Below are positions 17,700 to 25,979 of a stretch of 64,000 bases of DNA, piece after piece. The position numbers and the translations under genes were made by a program. How positions within the stretch are numbered: the first letter of the stretch is position 1; the number at the start of each line of letters is the position of its first letter. Under the pieces are notes generated by a model. It made no database searches. It was given only the letters and a program-made list of their open reading frames with translations, and was not told the origin of the DNA. The stretch is from positions 124,001-188,000 of the forward strand of contig JBEVXH010000001.1 of the NCBI GenBank assembly GCA_040506195.1, written 5' to 3'. This stretch comes from Thiodiazotropha sp040506195. Lineage in GTDB: Bacteria; Pseudomonadota; Gammaproteobacteria; Chromatiales; Chromatiaceae.

Positions 17700-18323
17700 A
17701 TGCCCTGGAACTATCGAATCTTAATACTACTGCCCCTGTTGATATTCCATACCGCGTATGCCGATTGGGGAGAGGGCTACGACCCTATAGATCCCCCCAT
17801 CGCCACAACCGCTCCTGACGGCAAGATAGAGGTGATCGAGTTTTTCTGGTACGGATGCCCCCACTGTTATCAGATGGAGCCTCAGCTCGAGGCATGGCTG
17901 GAGAGCAAACCGGATAATGTATCATTTATTCGTGTACCTGCACCGTTGAACAATAAATGGACAGTTCATGCCCAATTTTTCTATGCAGCCGAGATTATGG
18001 GATTGACGGAAAAGCTCCATAAACCGTTATTCGAGGCGCTTCACGATAAAAAACGTAGACTTTATGACAAAGATTCACTCATCGGGTTTGCCGTCGAACA
18101 GGGTGTGGATAAGCAGAAATTTATCGATGCCTTAAACTCATTCGGCGTCTATGTGAAAGTGCAAAATGCGAGAAAATTGGGGCAGCGCTATCAGTTGGAC
18201 GGCGTCCCGGCGATCGGCATCAATGGGAAATACAAAACCAGCGGAAGTTTGGCTGGCAGCTATAGCAAGATGTTTGAGATCGTCTCTCAATTGGTTGCGC
18301 AAGAGTCAAAAGCCACACCTTAG
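17700..18323 (+). CDS. dsbA: DsbA-family thiol:disulfide interchange protein
   Basis: A periplasmic oxidoreductase that introduces disulfides into exported proteins. From the ATG at 17700 (AAGGA six bases before it) the protein has a signal peptide (RILILLPLLIFHTAYA), then EFFWYGCPHCYQMEP with the redox CPHC pair at about 53-56, the helical insert, and the cis-proline loop GVPAIGING. CPHC is the classic DsbA active site. An in-frame TTG at 17682 is rejected because the ribosome site lies downstream of it. The last four bases overlap the convergent GST-like gene. Confidence 0.94.
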   Translation: MPWNYRILILLPLLIFHTAYADWGEGYDPIDPPIATTAPDGKIEVIEFFWYGCPHCYQMEPQLEAWLESKPDNVSFIRVPAPLNNKWTVHAQFFYAAEIMGLTEKLHKPLFEALHDKKRRLYDKDSLIGFAVEQGVDKQKFIDALNSFGVYVKVQNARKLGQRYQLDGVPAIGINGKYKTSGSLAGSYSKMFEIVSQLVAQESKATP

Positions 18324-18991
18324 GGCCTGTCCGCCATAACCAACCAGGCCCCCTTTTTCTCCAGGTAGCTTCTAAACTGCTGGGGAAAATCATCGACTAC
18401 AGACCCTTTGACACATGGCAGAGAGGAGAGCCTCTCTGCCCACTCGGCCACTGGCCCTGGATATTGAATTTTCAGCGATGGATTGATTCGTGCCAGCAGA
18501 TCGAGCCGCATGAAGAGGGGTGCATAGGCCGCGTCTACCAGGGAAAAACGGCCTGCATCGCCAAACAGCCCCTGTTCCAGGGGTGGCAGCAAGTGCCGCA
18601 GCTCATTTTCCAGACGATCCTTGTTCTCCAACATTGCCTCCATATCCTGAGCCAATGCCATACCATGCTGTGTTACCAGCAGGTTGGAACCGAACTCTAT
18701 CCAGGCCTTGTGCTGTGCCCTATTCAGGTTATCGCTCGGGTGGAGCCTCGGTGAAAAACTCTCGTCGAGGAAATCGAGAATGACTGCCGATTCAAACAGC
18801 ACTGCACCATTGACCAACATCAGCGGCACCTTCCCCATTGGTGAAAGCCGGCGAAACCATGCCGGCGGCTGCTCAAGATCGATATACTCCAGCTGATACC
18901 GAATATGCTTTTTCTCGAGCAGAATAACGGATCGCTGTACAAATGGGCATAAAAGGAAGCTGACCAGTTTTATGTTCACTTGGTTGTTCAC
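18320..18991 (-). CDS. Glutathione S-transferase / SspA-like protein
   Basis: A 223-residue protein with an N-terminal thioredoxin-like domain and a C-terminal helical domain. The N-terminus has SFLLCPFVQRSVI (cysteine where CxxC-type or SspA-like proteins have CPFV), the cis-proline KVPLML and the glutathione-contact ESAVILDFLDE. The C-terminal half has FSLVDAAYAPLFMRL, typical of GST domain 2. It could be a glutathione transferase or relative of stringent starvation protein A; the active-site cysteine suggests thiol transfer rather than Ser/Tyr-type conjugation. It is not next to sspB or ribosomal genes, so it is not called SspA. Confidence 0.82.
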   Translation of the reverse strand: MNNQVNIKLVSFLLCPFVQRSVILLEKKHIRYQLEYIDLEQPPAWFRRLSPMGKVPLMLVNGAVLFESAVILDFLDESFSPRLHPSDNLNRAQHKAWIEFGSNLLVTQHGMALAQDMEAMLENKDRLENELRHLLPPLEQGLFGDAGRFSLVDAAYAPLFMRLDLLARINPSLKIQYPGPVAEWAERLSSLPCVKGSVVDDFPQQFRSYLEKKGAWLVMADRP

Positions 18992-19510
18992 CTAAAGATG
19001 TTGGCGGGAGCGGACTGATTATTCTGGCACAAGAGCGTGGACCCTGGGTGAAAACACCCAATCCCAGCCACCCAAACAGATACGGTTTTATTCTATATCA
19101 ATTTATGTAATTAATTACTATTTATCAACAAGATACAATATCCTAACCAGCACAATCCGGGAATATAAATAAATAATAACCTAATCTACATAAGGCATTT
19201 TACAATTTGACACAAATTCTGTATTTTGTTGTCGAATCAGCAGTATACGTAAGTTATGGATGTTCATGTTTATACAATCACACGATGTGAAATACCGCCA
19301 TGTGATACACGCTCTCACTAAGATCCCAGGATACAGGATAGGGTCAAACGACCTTAATCTGGATCCGATTTGTGGCAATTGAGCTGTGACTTCAAGTGCC
19401 GATCACACCGTAACTACAGATGGAGAAATCGATCTATCGGTAGTACGGATGAAAAAAGTGACTATTCTCTACCCTTATTAGCAACAGATAAGCCCGGCAG
19501 TACGACCAAT
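18992..19510. other. AT-rich non-coding region upstream of the FimW-like gene
   Basis: About 520 bases with no gene supported. It holds a small hairpin (TGGGTG, AAAA, CACCCA at 19045-19060), a 12-base palindrome GTAATTAATTAC at 19107-19118, and an AT-rich tract suited to regulation. The frame of the downstream gene is open back to 19370, but there is no ribosome site for an upstream start. No promoter could be assigned with confidence. Confidence 0.4.
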
Positions 19511-21343
19511 ATGGCAAAAACCAATCCGACAGGTTTATGGGTTCCCGAACAGACGGCCCCATCCGGTAATCCGATTTATCTCGATGACAAAAAACTTGCA
19601 ACCTGGGCCAAGGAACTGCCGGTTGCGAATGTCGGTGAAACTGCGCGCAAGCTATTTCAGACATTGCGGTCATTCAACCGGACCCAGCTGGAGAGTTCAA
19701 AACGAATACGCAACGCTGAACGGCTTAGGGAACCTTTGAGCTATGTCAGCACAAACTTGAACAAGCACTATTTAGGCGTACGCTTTCCCTTGAGCGACAA
19801 GGCACATAAGATTGCCAATCTCAACCGGGAACTGCACAGCGGTATGGCGACCGCCTATAAAGCTGCCATCATCGATCTGTTGATGGAGAGCCATGGCAGC
19901 CCAATTCAAGACCAACTAGCCTTGGCTATCCACCGCTGCATCAGCTATCTGTCTCGGGTTGTCCTGCTCTCCGTTGTTGTCTATGACGCCTACCCGAAAC
20001 GAACCTGGCAGGAACTCCATATACTCCATCGGCTTGCCAGCCGCTACGACCTCGGTGCTTATACGGTAGAGGATGATCTCGAACAGGATACGATGCGGTC
20101 GAGCATTGATGAAATGTATCGCCGTTGTCTGCTGTTTTCATTATCGTCCCCCTATAAAATGAGGCAAAAGGATAATATTCAGCTTTTCGACGCATTACTT
20201 GAATGGAGTCGATATACCCTGATCTACCCCTATGACGAAGCGCCCGAATACAGTACCATCACAATACACCTAAATACCGACTTGGCGCCCAGTCACGAGG
20301 CAAGAATAGAGCAGACCGACAGCAAATATTTGCTGATCATGGACGTATCCCCCCTGTTGTCGGGCCTACGGGAATTGTTTGTCGACACACCGGACAGCTC
20401 TCTCATACTATCTGGCACGGACGAGATTGATAAGAGTTTGATACGCCAGTTGATCATGCTCTGGTCCAAGGCCCAGAAACGGGCATTTGTCAGAACAAAA
20501 CTCAATTTTGAGCTAAGAATCGCAGTCGGCCTGCGCTCTGTATACAAACTGATCATGCTTGGGGATGAACCCTCATCGCCAGATGATACATCGGCCGATG
20601 ACGGCACCTGGATCGAAACCCAGTTTGCCCATGGCAACGAACTCAAGGTTTCAGAGCATTTCTCGCTGATGCCGATGGATGTGGCAGCCTACAATCCTCG
20701 CCGTGGGGATTTCGAGGAGTTCGGCCCCAATTCAACAGATATCAGCAGCTTTGAAACACCCTTGGAAAGCGAGGTGAAAATCTGGGAAGATGACGACAAG
20801 AGCCAGTTAGACAGCGCCACAAGCCTGCTTCATACCGTCAATGAGAGCGCGGGGGGCTACTGTCTGGATTGGCGGGGTAAAAAAATTCCCAAGATACAGG
20901 TCGGTGAATTGATAGGTGTACAGTCCGCGATGTCCGCCTCCCAATTCGGCGTCGGCATTGTGCGATGGATGCGCAATACCGACAATGATTCTATGAAAGT
21001 GGGAATCCAGATGATTGCCCCCAATGCGCTGGCAATTACAGCCACGGAGAGTAAAAAAGGAAAACGAAAGCAGGAAGAGTGCCTGTTGCTGCCCGAGGTA
21101 GGCACATCGGGTCAGCCCACCAGCTTTATCTGCTCCTCTTACACCTTCGAGTTGGGTAATGTGCTATCGGTGAACGATGGTGAAAACAACAAGCAGATAA
21201 AACTGACCAGGCTGCTGGAATCGAGCGGTTCCATATCCCAGTACCAATTTATCTACCTGGACAATGCTTCGACTGCAGCCGAAAGCGAAAATGACGACGA
21301 TAGCGATTCGGATTTCGATGGTTTATGGTCGACATTGACGTGA
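19511..21343 (+). CDS. FimW-like putative c-di-GMP effector with PilZ-like C-terminus
   Basis: From the ATG at 19511 the protein has 610 residues, no signal peptide and no membrane segment. The N-terminal half has a pattern I associate with FimW-type proteins: LPVANVGETARKLFQTLRSF and FNRTQLESSKRIRNAERLRE, then a long helical region. The C-terminal part has GYCLDWRGKK, VGELIGVQ and FGVGIVRWMRN, like a divergent PilZ barrel. FimW of Pseudomonas aeruginosa is a c-di-GMP receptor for surface attachment. The canonical PilZ RxxxR motif is not evident, so binding is unproven. The tail is very acidic (ENDDDSDSDFDG). Family assignment is from memory of the motif, hence moderate confidence. Confidence 0.6.
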   Translation: MAKTNPTGLWVPEQTAPSGNPIYLDDKKLATWAKELPVANVGETARKLFQTLRSFNRTQLESSKRIRNAERLREPLSYVSTNLNKHYLGVRFPLSDKAHKIANLNRELHSGMATAYKAAIIDLLMESHGSPIQDQLALAIHRCISYLSRVVLLSVVVYDAYPKRTWQELHILHRLASRYDLGAYTVEDDLEQDTMRSSIDEMYRRCLLFSLSSPYKMRQKDNIQLFDALLEWSRYTLIYPYDEAPEYSTITIHLNTDLAPSHEARIEQTDSKYLLIMDVSPLLSGLRELFVDTPDSSLILSGTDEIDKSLIRQLIMLWSKAQKRAFVRTKLNFELRIAVGLRSVYKLIMLGDEPSSPDDTSADDGTWIETQFAHGNELKVSEHFSLMPMDVAAYNPRRGDFEEFGPNSTDISSFETPLESEVKIWEDDDKSQLDSATSLLHTVNESAGGYCLDWRGKKIPKIQVGELIGVQSAMSASQFGVGIVRWMRNTDNDSMKVGIQMIAPNALAITATESKKGKRKQEECLLLPEVGTSGQPTSFICSSYTFELGNVLSVNDGENNKQIKLTRLLESSGSISQYQFIYLDNASTAAESENDDDSDSDFDGLWSTLT

Positions 21344-21381
21344 GCAGGTATCCATACGTCATTTGCGGCTTCATCAAGGAT

Positions 21382-21816
21382 TTAAAATCCGGCTTTCTCA
21401 TACCAGCGTTTGGCCTCATCCAGATCCTTCTCCACTCCACGGCCCTCTTCGTAAATCATGGCGAGCGTCGTTTGTGAACCCGCTAATCCCTGCTCTGCCG
21501 CTCGCTTGAACCAATCGACCGCCTTGGTCAGATTTTGCTCGATGCACTCCCCTTCGAGGTACATGAAGCCGAGGCCGTGTTGAGCCATTGGATGACCCGC
21601 TTCAGCGGCCGCTTTCATGTATTTATATGCCATCAATTCATTGACAACCATGCCTAGCCCGCCCTGCGCCATGATAGCCATCCGGTATTGCGCCTCTGTA
21701 TTTCCATTTTCTGCCAACGGGGATAACAGGGTGGCCGCGCGTGAGAAGTTCTTTCCTTCAAATGCGGCGATACCGCTACTCAGGTCAAACTCCATCTCGT
21801 TCATAGAATCACTCAT
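21382..21816 (-). CDS. Sel1-repeat (TPR-like) protein
   Basis: A 144-residue all-helical protein with about three Sel1-like repeats: NTEAQYRMAIMAQGGLG, HPMAQHGLGFMYLEG and LAGSQTTLAMIYEEGRGVEK, each followed by an AxxWFxxAAE-type helix. Such repeats bind other proteins. There is no signal peptide, so a cytoplasmic adaptor role is likely. It is convergent with the FimW-like gene; no partner can be named. Confidence 0.85.
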   Translation of the reverse strand: MSDSMNEMEFDLSSGIAAFEGKNFSRAATLLSPLAENGNTEAQYRMAIMAQGGLGMVVNELMAYKYMKAAAEAGHPMAQHGLGFMYLEGECIEQNLTKAVDWFKRAAEQGLAGSQTTLAMIYEEGRGVEKDLDEAKRWYEKAGF

Positions 21817-21919
21817 ACAGTTTGTCTCGCTTCAGATTTTTCGATGTTAATTGCAATATGGGGCACACATAACCTTTCACCCTTCTGTATACAATCGACC
21901 TTGGCTCAGTCTCTTCGCC

Positions 21920-22366
21920 TCATGGCCTGATAGCAACACGGTTGCAGACCCAGGCCACCACCCGATCATCAGTATCGTACAGGCCAAAATTAAAAAGTGG
22001 AGTACTGCGTCCTTTTTCCCTTAGTTCCAGGGCTATTTGCTCGATTGTCGAATCGGGAAAATCAAAACGGAGCTCCAAGTCGCTACGGCCCGGTTTGCGG
22101 AAATCCACACTCATTTCACGTGTCCAGACGGAATTGCCCGGAAACTTTCGATTTGCAGCCAACGCCGGGATAGGGTCGGCCAAGGCCGATATACTGCCAC
22201 CAAACATGCTGCCGCCAGGGTTCATGCTGGATCCGCTCAATGGCAACAATAGTCTTACCCGACCCCAATCTTCACTCAGTTGCAATACCTTCACACCAAG
22301 AAAACGGAATGGAGGAAATTGCTCCAGAGCCTTTGCAGCGCTGGCATCGTCCATATAATCGAACAT
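21920..22366 (-). CDS. Hotdog-fold thioesterase-like protein
   Basis: A 148-residue protein with the features of the PaaI/DUF4442 hotdog family: PPFRFLGVKVLQLSEDWGRV near the N-terminus, the helix motif NPGGSMFGGSISALADPIPA, and the strand REMSVDFRKPGRSDL. Members hydrolyse acyl-CoA thioesters or are catalytically uncertain. The residues in the helix (N, G, G, S) fit the general fold but do not give the substrate. It is monocistronic and divergent from glcF. Confidence 0.75.
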   Translation of the reverse strand: MFDYMDDASAAKALEQFPPFRFLGVKVLQLSEDWGRVRLLLPLSGSSMNPGGSMFGGSISALADPIPALAANRKFPGNSVWTREMSVDFRKPGRSDLELRFDFPDSTIEQIALELREKGRSTPLFNFGLYDTDDRVVAWVCNRVAIRP

Positions 22367-22509
22367 GTCCTTAGCCTGTTAACCCCGATCAAATTGAAAT
22401 TTTATAACATTCACAGAACAATAAACTCCCTTGAGGATCTTATGGAATATGTTGGTTTTCCTGCTGAACCTCATCACAATACACAAAATACCTGAAACAG
22501 TGTGATGCC

Positions 22510-23778
22510 ATGCAGACCCGTATAAGCGATCGGATACTCATAACGGAAACTGGGCGTAAAGCGGAGTCAATTCTGCGAAACTGCGTCCATTGCGGCTTCT
22601 GTACGGCCACCTGCCCGACCTATCAGCTGTTGAGTGACGAGTTGGACGGTCCACGTGGCCGAATCTACCAGATAAAGCTGCTTCTCGAGGGTGCACAACC
22701 CTCCGCCAGTGTACAGCAACATCTTGACCGTTGTCTGCTGTGCCGCAGTTGTGAGACAACCTGTCCTTCAGGTGTTGAATATGGGCGGCTTATGGAGATA
22801 GGCCGTCGCCACATGGCGCAACACTACCGGAGACCGCTGAGGGAGAGATTACTGCGTTGGCTGTTACGCAAAGTGATACCGAACAAAAGTTATTTCTCAA
22901 CCCTTTTGCGGCTTGGTCAATCATTGAAACCTCTACTTCCGCTAAGAGTTGGCAGCACCATTCCGAACAGAAACAGCTTTTCCCCCACGGCCTGGCCGAC
23001 ACGGGATCATGCACGAAAAATGTTGATCCTCGACGGTTGTGTACAGACATCACTGGCGCCGTCGATCAATCTTGCCACAGCCCAGGTACTTGATCGTTTG
23101 GGCATCAGTCTCATTCGCACGTCATCTGCGGGCTGCTGTGGTGCTGTCGAGCATCACCTGGATGATGAGGATGCCGCAAAAAAGGCTGCCAGACGCAATA
23201 TCGATTGTTGGCGGCCGCATTTACAGGCGGGTGCCGAAGCCCTTATCGTTACTGCCAGCGGGTGTGCCCAGATGATCAAGGATTATGGCTATTTACTGGC
23301 GAATGACACCGAGTATGCCGAAGCGGCCAAGCAACTGGCGAATCGCACCCGGGATATTGCTGAAATCATCGATAGCGAGGAGCTTGGGCCACTGAAGCAA
23401 GGGATCAATAATCAAGCCCGAATCGCCTTTCACTCTTCATGTACCCTGCAGCATGGTCAAGGTCTGGCAGGCTGTGTCGAGGGCATTCTGGGCCGTCTAG
23501 GTTACCATCTGACTGTGGTGCAGGATTCCCATCTATGCTGCGGCTCAGCGGGCACCTACTCGCTGCTGCAACCCGGACTAGCTGATGAGTTGGGCCGGCG
23601 AAAGAGCCAATCACTGCATGCCGGTAAGCCAGATATCATTGCCACCGCCAATATCGGATGCCTAACCCATCTACAAAAACATTCCACTCAACCCGTTGTC
23701 CATTGGATTGAGCTTTTAAACAGTGACAAATTGACACATTCCGATTATATCGAAAACCGTCCCATAAAAGTCGAGTAG
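22510..23778 (+). CDS. glcF: Glycolate oxidase iron-sulfur subunit GlcF
   Basis: GlcF is the electron-transfer subunit of the membrane-associated glycolate dehydrogenase GlcDEF. The 422-residue protein has two 4Fe-4S motifs, CVHCGFCTATCP (about 25-36) and CLLCRSCETTCP (about 75-86), and two CCG domains (SAGCCGAVEHH and HLCCGSAGTYS). glcD and glcE are not next to it. In an autotroph, this complex would oxidise glycolate formed by the oxygenase reaction of Rubisco (inference). Other CCG-domain subunits (LldE, lactate) differ in having one ferredoxin pattern or other lengths; length and order fit GlcF best. Confidence 0.9.
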   Translation: MQTRISDRILITETGRKAESILRNCVHCGFCTATCPTYQLLSDELDGPRGRIYQIKLLLEGAQPSASVQQHLDRCLLCRSCETTCPSGVEYGRLMEIGRRHMAQHYRRPLRERLLRWLLRKVIPNKSYFSTLLRLGQSLKPLLPLRVGSTIPNRNSFSPTAWPTRDHARKMLILDGCVQTSLAPSINLATAQVLDRLGISLIRTSSAGCCGAVEHHLDDEDAAKKAARRNIDCWRPHLQAGAEALIVTASGCAQMIKDYGYLLANDTEYAEAAKQLANRTRDIAEIIDSEELGPLKQGINNQARIAFHSSCTLQHGQGLAGCVEGILGRLGYHLTVVQDSHLCCGSAGTYSLLQPGLADELGRRKSQSLHAGKPDIIATANIGCLTHLQKHSTQPVVHWIELLNSDKLTHSDYIENRPIKVE

Positions 23779-23792
23779 CTGCTACTATTTTG

Positions 23793-23820
23793 CTAGGGCC
23801 TGTTAACACTAATCCAGCTG
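23793..23820 (+). repeat. AGGGYCTGTT intergenic repeat, full copy
   Basis: CTAGGGCCTGTTAACACT followed by AATCC matches the minus strand of 30982-31004 at 21 of 23 positions. It lies between glcF and slt. No coding content. Confidence 0.65.
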
Positions 23821-23993
23821 GTACTGTTGCGTCAGAACAGTCATCAATCAAGACATGAGGAATGTGGTTTGGGCATCCCAGATAAACGACCAACAACGTG
23901 GAGTAACGTTTTATCAGGAACAATCCGGATGTATGGGGCCTGTGTAGGTTTGACTATGCATCGCTTCTACCGAAATATATATCCCCAATAAAG

Positions 23994-25979
23994 ATGCGAG
24001 CCCTTATTCATGTTTTGTTCCTGATCCTGCTATGCTGGTTTGGCAGCAACTCGCTGGCCGGCATTGCCGCTATACAGCAGGATGAACCCCTTCTGCTCCA
24101 GCAAAGAGCTATTTTTGTCGCCGCAGAAGAGGCACTGAGAAAACGGGAAACGGCAACCTATCAACAACTCAGAGACAAGCTGCTCGACTATCCGCTACTA
24201 CCCTATCTCGACTATCAGGAAACGCTGGAAACACTCGAGCAACAGTCGATTGAGAGTATTACAAACCGACTTGAATGGCTGCAAGGAACGCCGCTTTCAA
24301 AAAAACTGAGAAGTCATTGGCTGGCTCTGCTTGCAAAAGAGAAGTTGTGGGCCAGTTATCTCCGGTTTTCCTACCAGGGTGGAACTGTTGTACAGCAGTG
24401 CAACCGCCTTCAGGCAATGATTGAAACCGGTAAAGCGCACGAGGCATTCATTTCTGTTGAACCTATTTGGTTGAGCGGACGCTCACAACCCAAGGCATGC
24501 GACCCTGTCTTCAAGGCCTGGATAGCCGCTGGCAATCTCACAACATCACTGGTTTGGGAGCGAATCGATCTGGCCATGTCAGTGGGACGCGCTCGTCTTG
24601 CACGATATCTCAAGCGCTACCTTCCACCCGCAGAAAAAGGTATGGTCGATCGTTGGTTAAAGATCTACCGTCATCCGGAGCAGGTTGCGACCCTGCTCAA
24701 AAACACCCATCCCATGCGGGATGAAATGGTCACTCAGGCTATCCGCAGGTTAGCCTGGCGGGATCTCGACGCTGCCTACATCGCCTGGAAAAAGTTCCAC
24801 AATCAAGCCATTTTCTCCGACTACCAGCAGCGTAAAATCGTATATGCCTTGGCAAGTCGACTGGCACGAGAACCCAACAAACAGATCAACCAACAGCTTA
24901 TTTCACTGCTCCCGAGCCACCTGCAACTCGATAGTACACTTTCAGAAAAACTACTTCAGGCAGCACTCCAGGAGAATGACTGGCAATGGGTACTGCAAAC
25001 AATTGACACATTATCTCCGAAAGAACGGGAGCAGGAGCAATGGCGCTATTGGCATTCCAGGGCGTTGATAGAACTTGGCCGAAAGCAAGAGGGTAAAACG
25101 CTACTGCAGAGCCTCGCAACGGAGCGTAGTTATTACGGCTTCCTTGCTGCGCAACGTCTTGGAGATGAACCTAACCTCACTCATATGGCACTACAGGCTG
25201 ACCAGCATCTTGTCAAGACATTGGCAATGCATCCCGGACTCATGCGAGCCCGTGAATTGATACGGCTGGATCGCCCGTTTTTGGCCCGTCAGGAGTGGAA
25301 TCTCGCGCTTAAGGAGGCAAATCAGGATGAATTGAAAGCCGCCGCCCGGCTGGCACAACATTGGGAATGGCCCTCTCAATCAATACTGACCCTCGCCCGC
25401 TTGCGCCATTGGAATGACCTTGAATTGAGATTCCCTCTGGCCCACAGGCAGGCAATTGCCGATCAGGCCAGGGATCACGGTATCGACACTGCCTGGATCT
25501 ACGCCATTCTGCGCCAGGAGAGCGCTTTCATAAGTGATGCAAGATCAACAGCGGGCGCACGTGGACTGATGCAGTTGATGCCTAAAACTGCAAAACAGGT
25601 TGCCAAAGAGCTGAAACAATCACCGGTCAAGCTCGAAGATCTCTACCAGCCGGAAGTCAATATCAAACTTGGCGCAAGCTATCTCAACAAGGTGTACCGC
25701 CAACTGCAAGAGAGTCCTGTACTCGCCACAGCGGCCTATAATGCAGGTCCTCATCGGGTGCTCAGCTGGCTGCCTGAGCAGTCGCAGGCAAGTGATATCT
25801 GGATAGAGACCGTACCCTTCAGAGAGACCAGGGAGTACCTCAAGCGAGTCTTCGCTTATACGGTGATCTATAGCTACCGCCTGGGTAATTTGCCGAAAAC
25901 GCTTCCACTCGAGTGGATGAGACCTATTAAGGCGCCGAAAACGGAAGCCGTTCGAGACGGACCCGTATCAGATGCCTGA
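23994..25979 (+). CDS. slt: Soluble lytic murein transglycosylase Slt70-like
   Basis: Slt cuts the glycan strands of peptidoglycan with formation of 1,6-anhydro-muramic ends. The 661-residue protein has an N-terminal signal (ALIHVLFLILLCWFGSNSLA), a long superhelical domain of repeated helices, and a C-terminal goose-lysozyme-like domain with catalytic Glu509 in LRQESAFISDARS, then GARGLMQLMPKTA and TAAYNAGPHRVLSW. This is the full Slt70 order and length. The start at 23994 lacks a strong ribosome site but gives a proper signal peptide. Its 3' end overlaps the convergent cyclase-domain gene by 12 bases. Confidence 0.95.
   Translation: MRALIHVLFLILLCWFGSNSLAGIAAIQQDEPLLLQQRAIFVAAEEALRKRETATYQQLRDKLLDYPLLPYLDYQETLETLEQQSIESITNRLEWLQGTPLSKKLRSHWLALLAKEKLWASYLRFSYQGGTVVQQCNRLQAMIETGKAHEAFISVEPIWLSGRSQPKACDPVFKAWIAAGNLTTSLVWERIDLAMSVGRARLARYLKRYLPPAEKGMVDRWLKIYRHPEQVATLLKNTHPMRDEMVTQAIRRLAWRDLDAAYIAWKKFHNQAIFSDYQQRKIVYALASRLAREPNKQINQQLISLLPSHLQLDSTLSEKLLQAALQENDWQWVLQTIDTLSPKEREQEQWRYWHSRALIELGRKQEGKTLLQSLATERSYYGFLAAQRLGDEPNLTHMALQADQHLVKTLAMHPGLMRARELIRLDRPFLARQEWNLALKEANQDELKAAARLAQHWEWPSQSILTLARLRHWNDLELRFPLAHRQAIADQARDHGIDTAWIYAILRQESAFISDARSTAGARGLMQLMPKTAKQVAKELKQSPVKLEDLYQPEVNIKLGASYLNKVYRQLQESPVLATAAYNAGPHRVLSWLPEQSQASDIWIETVPFRETREYLKRVFAYTVIYSYRLGNLPKTLPLEWMRPIKAPKTEAVRDGPVSDA

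Noticed and set aside
19370..19510. N-terminal extension of the FimW-like frame
   Set aside because: There is no ribosome site, and the Arg/Asn-rich translation is unlike the rest; the family-like part starts after the ATG at 19511.
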